Assembly: GCA_963771985.1 (NCBI GenBank)
Contig: CAVYVO010000010.1
Coordinates: forward strand, 124,001-188,000
DNA from: Trebonia sp963771985
GTDB lineage: Bacteria; Actinomycetota; Actinomycetes; Streptosporangiales; Streptosporangiaceae
DNA: 64,000 nt
Direction of reading: 5' to 3'
Of the stretch, positions 58,856 to 64,000 are shown piece by piece. Numbering within the stretch: position 1 is the first letter of the stretch; the number at the start of each line of letters is the position of its first letter. The position numbers were made by a program, and so were the translations under genes. The notes beneath the pieces are model-generated. The model ran no database searches. It saw only the letters and a program-made list of their open reading frames with translations, and was not told the origin of the DNA.

Positions 58856-61534
58856 ATGGCGGTCGACGGGATAAGCGGCGTGCCCTGGTCGCGAGCGTTT
58901 CCTTGCGCGCTCAGCGCCTACCGGATTACAGAGATTCCCCGCCGTGACGCGCCGGAAGAGGAGCCTGATCCGGGCAGGCCACAGCGTGTCGCGGCGCTGA
59001 TGGCCGCCTATCATGCCGGAATCACGAGCAGCGCGGGGCCTTGGCGGGGTGCGGTCGCCTTCGGGTGGATCAGGACGGCGGCGGGCGGCCCGGTGCAGGT
59101 CATCGCCGCTGGGGACACGCTTGCCGGAAGCGAGTGCGGCCAGGGCGGCGTCCTGCTCGCCATGCCCGGCGGGGCGCGCGCCCGTCCGCTGCCTCCCGGC
59201 ACGCTTGCCGGACTGCTCGCCCAGCTCGGCTGCTGGCGGGAGATCGCCGTCCTCAGCGACGGCCTGCTCGCGGCGGCCGGCGAAACCCGGCAGAGCGACC
59301 ACGCCGGGCGGCACGCCACCCTGTCGCTCGACGAGGGGCTGCTCGGAAGCTGGACCGGCCCGTTCGGATGGATGGTTGTCGCGCAGCCCCTGCCGCCAGC
59401 CGAGCTGCGGTCCCTGGCCGACGAAACGGGCGGCCAGCAGCACGTGGCCGAGGCAACCGCCGACCGGTTCCCGGAGCGTGCGGTGGAGGCGCGGCGCCTG
59501 AAGGAACGGCACGCGGAGCTGAGCCGGGGCATGACCGCCGGTTTCTGGCGGATCAGCGTCATGGCCGGCGGCCTCGACGAGGGGAGCGCGGCCCGCGTGG
59601 CCGGCTTGTTCTGCGCGTCCGCCGCGCTGGACGGGCTGCCGTACGCGCTGAGCCCCGCCCCGGCGGTGCCGCTCTCGTCCTGCTACGGGTCCACCGAACT
59701 GCTCGGCGCCCTCGCCCGGCCGCCGGAAAAGGAGGTGCCGGGGCTCCGGCTGGCGCTCCGGCCCGATTTCGACGTCACCCCCGAGACGCCCCCAGCGCCA
59801 GCGGGAATCGCCCTGGGCGACATCCTCGACCGGAATCTGATGCCCGCTGGCGGACTGATCCTGCCGCGAGATTCGCTGAACCGGCACGTGTTCGTGTGCG
59901 GCGCGACCGGGTCCGGCAAGTCGCAGACTGTCCGGACCCTCCTCGAGGCCGCCACCAGGCAGAACATCCCATGGCTCGTCATCGAGCCCGCCAAGGCCGA
60001 GTACCGCCTCATGGCCGCCCGGCTGCCCGGCACCGAGGTCGTCACGATCCGGCCCGGCGAGCCGGACGCGGTAGCGGCCGGGCTGAACCCGCTGGCGCCG
60101 GCCGGCGACGAGGGCGGCGGCACCTTCCCGCTGCAGACGCACTCGGACATGGTCAAGGCCCTGTTCATCGCGTCGTTCCGGTCCGAGGAGCCGTTCCCGC
60201 AGGTGCTCAGCGCCGCGCTCACCCGCGTGTACGAGGAGGCGGGCTGGGACCTCGCGCTGGGCGAGCCGCGGGATGCCGGGGCGGCGTATCCGACGCTGAC
60301 CGACCTGCAGCGTGCCGCCGAGAGCGTGGTCACCGACGTCGGCTACAGCCAGCGGGTCACCGACGACGTGCTCGGCTTCATCAGGGTCCGGCTGGCGAGC
60401 CTGCGGCACGGCACCACCGGCCGGTTCCTGGAGGGCGGTCATCCCGTCGACTTCGGCAGGCTGCTGCGAACGAACGTCGTCCTGGAGATCGAGGATGTCG
60501 GCGACGACGCGGACAAGGCGTTCCTCATGGGCACGGTCCTCATCCGCCTGGCCGAGCACCTCCGGCTGGCCCACCGCACCGCCGTCGGCCGTCGTGCGGA
60601 ATTGAGTCACTTGACCGTCGTCGAGGAAGCACACCGGCTGCTCCGCCGGCCGGCCGGGGCGGAGGCGGGCGGCGGGGGCGCCGCCGGCCACGCCGTCGAG
60701 ATGTTCGCCGGGCTGCTCGCGGAGATCCGCGCCTACGGCGAGGGCCTCGTCATCGCCGAGCAGATTCCCGCGCGCATCGTGCCCGACGTGATCAAGAACA
60801 CAGCCGTGAAGATCGCTCACCGGCTCCCAGCGGCCGATGACCGGGAGGCGGTCGGAGCGACGATGAACGCGACGCAGGCCCAGTCCCGCTACCTGGTGAC
60901 GCTCGCCCCAGGGGAGGCTGCCGTCTGCTGCGACGGCATGGATTTCCCTGTCCTGGTGAAAGTAACCGATGGCACCGAACGGGAGGTGGCGGCTCTCCCG
61001 CGTACCCGCGATGCCCGCCCGGTGGTGAGCCAGCGGTCGGCCACCTGCGGCCCGGAATGCGCGGCCCGCCCGTGCACGCTCCGGGACATGCGTGCCGCCC
61101 AGCGCGCGCTCGATGAGCTGCCGTGGATCCGCTTGTGGGCGGAACTCGCCGTGCTCGCCCACCTGACCGGCTGGCCGATGCCCGTGCCCAACCCGGCTGG
61201 CCTGGCCAGGTTCAGGGAGTTGCCGTCCCGGGCGAGCCAGTGCGCCGCCTCGCACGCGGTCGACGCCGCGGTCACGGCGCGGCGCGGGGTGCCGGAACCG
61301 CGCGCGCTCGCCGTGCACGCGTGCACGGCGATCCGCGCCCGGACCGAGCGTGATCAGTGGCTATGCCCGCCGGACGAGCCGCGGTGGCTGCTGCCCGGCC
61401 CGGTGACGGAGGAGGTGGCGTTCGGCACGGCGCGTCCGTCGGCGATCGAGCGCGCCGGTCCGCTGGCGGCGCTGCTCGACGAGTTCATCGACTGCCGGTG
61501 GCCGCTCAAGTACCTCAGCCGCGCGGAGGCGTAG
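58856..61534 (+). CDS. HerA-like ATPase (helicase/translocase domain)
   Basis: An 892-residue protein with a HerA/FtsK-type RecA-fold motor. An N-terminal 330-residue region of unknown fold is followed by RHVFVCGATGSGKSQTVRTL (Walker A residues 349-356), PWLVIEPAKAEYRLMAARL, Walker B LTVVEEAHRLLRRPAG (about 584-592), then GLVIAEQIPARIVPDVIKNT and IAHRLPAADDREAVGATMNA, typical of the DUF87 clade. A Cys-rich segment (CGPECAARPCTLRDM) and an all-helical C-terminus follow. No nuclease gene (NurA) is adjacent. Possible roles are DNA translocation, conjugation-like transfer or defence; the sequence does not choose. Confidence 0.85.
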   Translation: MAVDGISGVPWSRAFPCALSAYRITEIPRRDAPEEEPDPGRPQRVAALMAAYHAGITSSAGPWRGAVAFGWIRTAAGGPVQVIAAGDTLAGSECGQGGVLLAMPGGARARPLPPGTLAGLLAQLGCWREIAVLSDGLLAAAGETRQSDHAGRHATLSLDEGLLGSWTGPFGWMVVAQPLPPAELRSLADETGGQQHVAEATADRFPERAVEARRLKERHAELSRGMTAGFWRISVMAGGLDEGSAARVAGLFCASAALDGLPYALSPAPAVPLSSCYGSTELLGALARPPEKEVPGLRLALRPDFDVTPETPPAPAGIALGDILDRNLMPAGGLILPRDSLNRHVFVCGATGSGKSQTVRTLLEAATRQNIPWLVIEPAKAEYRLMAARLPGTEVVTIRPGEPDAVAAGLNPLAPAGDEGGGTFPLQTHSDMVKALFIASFRSEEPFPQVLSAALTRVYEEAGWDLALGEPRDAGAAYPTLTDLQRAAESVVTDVGYSQRVTDDVLGFIRVRLASLRHGTTGRFLEGGHPVDFGRLLRTNVVLEIEDVGDDADKAFLMGTVLIRLAEHLRLAHRTAVGRRAELSHLTVVEEAHRLLRRPAGAEAGGGGAAGHAVEMFAGLLAEIRAYGEGLVIAEQIPARIVPDVIKNTAVKIAHRLPAADDREAVGATMNATQAQSRYLVTLAPGEAAVCCDGMDFPVLVKVTDGTEREVAALPRTRDARPVVSQRSATCGPECAARPCTLRDMRAAQRALDELPWIRLWAELAVLAHLTGWPMPVPNPAGLARFRELPSRASQCAASHAVDAAVTARRGVPEPRALAVHACTAIRARTERDQWLCPPDEPRWLLPGPVTEEVAFGTARPSAIERAGPLAALLDEFIDCRWPLKYLSRAEA

Positions 61535-61550
61535 CAACACCCCGGTCGTC

Positions 61551-62210
61551 TTAGGCGTTCGGCGGCTGCGCCGGCATCGCCGGTATCGGCTTTACGTTGC
61601 CCGAGGGCACCGGGAAGCGGAACGACGCATGGCCCGCCTTGACCGCGGTCAAGTCGAGGATGTTGGCCGCGGTCGCCGTCGAACCGCTGACGGTCGCGGT
61701 GACGAAGATCGTGTCGCCCTTCTTCACCGACCCGATCCCCGCCGCTTCCGCGTCGACCACGGTCTTGCTGGTCACCGTGTACGTGGCGGTGTAGCCGTCC
61801 GCGCTCTTCACCGTGACCGACCCGGTGCTCACCGCGGTGACCGTGCCGTCCTGCACGTCGACGGTCTGGTAGCCGCCGCCGGACTTCGGGACGGTGAGCT
61901 GGCCGTGGACCGCGCCGCCGAGGACCCCGTTGAACTCGAACGGACCGCCGGGGAACGCGGACCAGCCGCGGCCGGTCCGGTAGACGGGCGCCGGTCCGCT
62001 GGCGGCGGGGCTCGGCGACGCGGCCGGCGCGACCACCGCGGTGTCCGCGCCGCCCACCTTGGCGGGCGCGGAACGCGTGGCGGCGTATCCGATGCCCGCA
62101 CCGCCGGCCAGTGCCACCACCGCGACGCCCGCGACCGCGACCGGGCGCCGCGGCCGCCAGCGCTGCCAGCGCGGCGGGCCCATAGTGATCATGTCTTCGT
62201 CGGGGTTCAT
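61551..62210 (-). CDS. Membrane-anchored DUF5666-like protein
   Basis: A 219-residue protein from the ATG at 62210 (MNPDEDMITMGPPRWQRW). One membrane helix (VAVAGVAVVALAGGAGIGYA) precedes an Ala/Pro/Ser linker and a beta-rich extracytoplasmic domain: GVLGGAVHGQLTVPKSGGGY, VDVQDGTVTAVSTGSVTVKS, DGYTATYTVTSKTVVD, IGSVKKGDTIFVTATVSGST. This pattern is DUF5666/OB-like. It is convergent with the HerA-like gene. Confidence 0.82.
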   Translation of the reverse strand: MNPDEDMITMGPPRWQRWRPRRPVAVAGVAVVALAGGAGIGYAATRSAPAKVGGADTAVVAPAASPSPAASGPAPVYRTGRGWSAFPGGPFEFNGVLGGAVHGQLTVPKSGGGYQTVDVQDGTVTAVSTGSVTVKSADGYTATYTVTSKTVVDAEAAGIGSVKKGDTIFVTATVSGSTATAANILDLTAVKAGHASFRFPVPSGNVKPIPAMPAQPPNA

Positions 62211-62341
62211 CCGCGATCGCCTCCCGGCAGCTGTCACACATTGTCCTGAACCCGGTACCGGCTTCAGGGTGGGGGGCGTATCTGAGGAAAACCTGAGGGA
62301 ACGCGCGTGTGACGCTCTCAATGAAACGCCTGCCGTGCCGG

Positions 62342-62386
62342 TTATCCACAGGGTTGCGCACAGCGGTGCGCACAGGGTTATCCACA
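62342..62386. repeat. Four DnaA-box-like 9-mers phased every 12 bp
   Basis: TTATCCACA at 62342 and 62378 are exact DnaA boxes. Between them lie TTGCGCACA at 62354 and GTGCGCACA at 62366, each followed by GGG or GCG. All four start exactly 12 bp apart, in the same orientation, in the non-coding gap between the DUF5666-like and glycosyltransferase genes. Confidence 0.85.
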
Positions 62387-62403
62387 GCCCGGGACCGGCG
62401 GCG

Positions 62404-63939
62404 TCAGGTCTGCGGCTGCAGCACAGGCGGCCTGACCTCGGCGGACGCTTCGCTCGGCTGCGCTCCCCAGCGACCGGTTATGCACAGCCAGACCAGCGCG
62501 AGCGCGGTGAGCAGGCGGACGCTCGACGTGATCCAGTCGCCCTCGAACAGCTGGACTTGCTGGTACCAGACATGCTGCGGGATGCTGATGGCCTCCATGT
62601 AGGTGATAGCGCCGAAGCACAGCCTGATAAGGACGAGCGCGTCGAGCCGTGACCGCGGGTAGAGCGCCAGCAGCCCGATGATCATGACGTCGTACCAGGG
62701 GCGCTGGAACGGCCAGAAGAAGATCCAGGCGAGGCTCAGGGCGAGCGCCGGGGTCACCCCGGGAAGTCCGGGGACCAGATCCGGCAGCCGGAAGAACGCG
62801 AGCAGCCCGACGGCGACGCACAAGATCAGCGCAATCGTGGCGAGGTGCGCCGGCGTGTGGTCCGCGCCCAGGCCGCCGGCGATCCCGAACGGGCGGTAGA
62901 ACACCTGGTAAAGGTTGTCCCAGGTGATCTGGTTGCTCCGCTGGAACAGCACATTGACCGCCGGCGTCCCGGCGATCGCGTACGACGGGACGACCACGGC
63001 CGCCCAGCCGGCCAGCATGGACGCGATCCCGGCCGGGGATCGCCGCAGCGCCCACAACGCGCCCACCGCGAACAGCGTGAACGGTGACTTGATCGCGGCG
63101 GCGGCGCCGAGGAGCACCCCGGCCGCGAGGCACCGCAGCAGTGCCGGTCTTTTGCCGGGCGGGACGAAACGCAGCGTGATGAGCCCGCCGAGGCCGAACG
63201 CGATAGCAAGGCCGTCGATGTGGCCGCTGGCTACGATCTCCCAGAGCACCAGGGGATTCAGCGACCAGAGCAGGTGGGCGCGCAGCCGCATCGCGGGCTG
63301 ATCGCGCAGCGCCCGGTCGAGCAGCAGCACTACCGCGCCGAACGCGAGCGCGCCCCAGAGCTTCAGCCAGAACGTGATCGCGGCCATCGATGAGCCGCCG
63401 AGTTCCGCCGACACCCACTCCTCGGCGGTGGCCAGCGGTCCATAGTCCGACAGCGAGTGCTGCCATGTGCTCGGGCTGTTGATCGCCAGCTTGTCCCCGA
63501 GCAGCGCCATCTGCTTGGGCGTGTCCACATAGGGGCTATGGCCGAGGACCACCATGTTGCCGTCGATGGCGTATGACTGCGTGTCCGTGGTGCCCCCCGG
63601 TGGCAGCACCGCGAGGGCAGCGACGGCGATGAAAGAGGCGGCGACCAGCGTCCGCGCTCGCGGCCTGGCGCCGCGCGCGACGGCGATCAGGCCGACGCCC
63701 ACGCCGATCGTCGCGACGACGGCGGCGCCCCACATGGTGAAAAGCACGAAGTCGTCTGGCAGCCCGAGGGCCACCCACCACGGCGGCCCGCCGGAGGTGT
63801 GCGCCATAGCGGGCACGCTGATAGACGGCCCCGCGACGGAGATAGCAATCATCACGAGAAGCGAAACAGTGATGCAGGCCGTCGCGGTCCAGACGAGCAG
63901 CCGGTTTTGGCCGGCTGCCCGTATGTTCCGGTCACTCAC
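62404..63939 (-). CDS. GT87-like membrane glycosyltransferase
   Basis: About 511 residues from the GTG at 63939 (VSDRNIRAAGQNRLLVW); 521 if started earlier. Ten or more hydrophobic segments and the polyprenol-phosphate mannosyltransferase-type layout: early TACITVSLLVMIAISVAGPS, the acidic loop DTQSYAIDGNMVVLGHSPYV, then DYGPLATAEEWVSAELGG, LWSLNPLVLWEIVASGHIDG and FWPFQRPWYDVMIIGLLALY. This fits GT87/DUF2029 enzymes that use lipid-linked sugars for cell-envelope glycans or protein O-mannosylation. The acceptor is unknown. Confidence 0.85.
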   Translation of the reverse strand: MSDRNIRAAGQNRLLVWTATACITVSLLVMIAISVAGPSISVPAMAHTSGGPPWWVALGLPDDFVLFTMWGAAVVATIGVGVGLIAVARGARPRARTLVAASFIAVAALAVLPPGGTTDTQSYAIDGNMVVLGHSPYVDTPKQMALLGDKLAINSPSTWQHSLSDYGPLATAEEWVSAELGGSSMAAITFWLKLWGALAFGAVVLLLDRALRDQPAMRLRAHLLWSLNPLVLWEIVASGHIDGLAIAFGLGGLITLRFVPPGKRPALLRCLAAGVLLGAAAAIKSPFTLFAVGALWALRRSPAGIASMLAGWAAVVVPSYAIAGTPAVNVLFQRSNQITWDNLYQVFYRPFGIAGGLGADHTPAHLATIALILCVAVGLLAFFRLPDLVPGLPGVTPALALSLAWIFFWPFQRPWYDVMIIGLLALYPRSRLDALVLIRLCFGAITYMEAISIPQHVWYQQVQLFEGDWITSSVRLLTALALVWLCITGRWGAQPSEASAEVRPPVLQPQT

Positions 63940-64000
63940 GGTATTCACTCCGCAGATGGGTGAGTCCATGTGTCGGCGAGTGTTTTAGCTTGTACACCTG

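Noticed and set aside
58775..61318. 847-codon minus-strand ORF
   Set aside because: Antisense of the HerA-like ATPase gene, which has clear motifs.
62342..62386. Chromosomal origin oriC
   Set aside because: Only four boxes, no dnaA/dnaN neighbours and no AT-rich unwinding element, so an origin is not supported.

Overview
The window is high-GC (roughly 70%) DNA with many GTG starts, four-base ATGA/GTGA stop-start overlaps, an F420-type flavoprotein oxidoreductase, a DUF574 methyltransferase relic and actinobacterial-type small proteins. It is almost certainly the chromosome of a filamentous actinomycete. A Streptosporangiales-like lineage is a guess that the sequence alone cannot settle.

Layout. 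0-2.3 kb: replicative helicase dnaB, whose P-loop is interrupted by an intein with class 3 (Trp/Cys/Thr) signatures and a decayed endonuclease. 2.3-8.4 kb: a LysR regulator, a small HTH protein, a CYTH protein, and an ABC exporter facing a two-component system. The permease and the sensor kinase of that module are both frame-broken. 8.4-34 kb is a low-density accessory region full of relics: PP2C, SDR, alpha/beta hydrolase, two DHA2 transporter pieces, tyrosine integrase, DUF574 methyltransferase and isochorismatase. Intact genes lie between them: a YVTN repeat protein, CapA-like phosphatase, saccharopine dehydrogenase-like enzyme, phasin-like protein, class I methyltransferase/TetR pair, DUF4405-like membrane protein, HAD, Fpg/Nei glycosylase, LLM oxidoreductase, VOC and DinB proteins, a peroxiredoxin and a complete IS1182-type element. 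tRNA-Arg(ACG) lies next to the integrase relic, and tRNA-Ala(TGC) lies near the glycosylase gene.

34-49 kb: nitronate monooxygenase, a NatAB-like ABC exporter, then the most interesting locus. On the minus strand are an MttB-superfamily methyltransferase without an amber codon and purU. Divergent from them on the plus strand are an IclR regulator, a corrinoid protein, a pterin-binding methyltransferase, a [2Fe-2S]/ASKHA corrinoid-reactivating protein, a DUF1638 protein, a dimethylglycine/sarcosine dehydrogenase-like FAD-GcvT protein and EtfB/EtfA. I infer one C1 pathway: corrinoid-dependent removal of the first N-methyl from a quaternary amine such as glycine betaine, then flavin-dependent oxidative demethylation onto tetrahydrofolate with electrons to ETF, and PurU releasing formate from excess formyl-THF.

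49-64 kb: glutaminyl cyclase, a divergent FtsH-like membrane AAA+ protease with a lipoprotein, an MFS transporter with a frame-broken PLP aldolase/deaminase, a sugar-lactone oxidase that has lost its stop codon, a secreted propeller-like lipoprotein, a HerA-like ATPase, a DUF5666-like protein and a GT87-like membrane glycosyltransferase. Between the last two lie four DnaA-box-like 9-mers phased exactly every 12 bp.

Several otherwise conserved genes carry single-base frame breaks. The sequence cannot tell assembly indels from genuine decay, so those calls are flagged.
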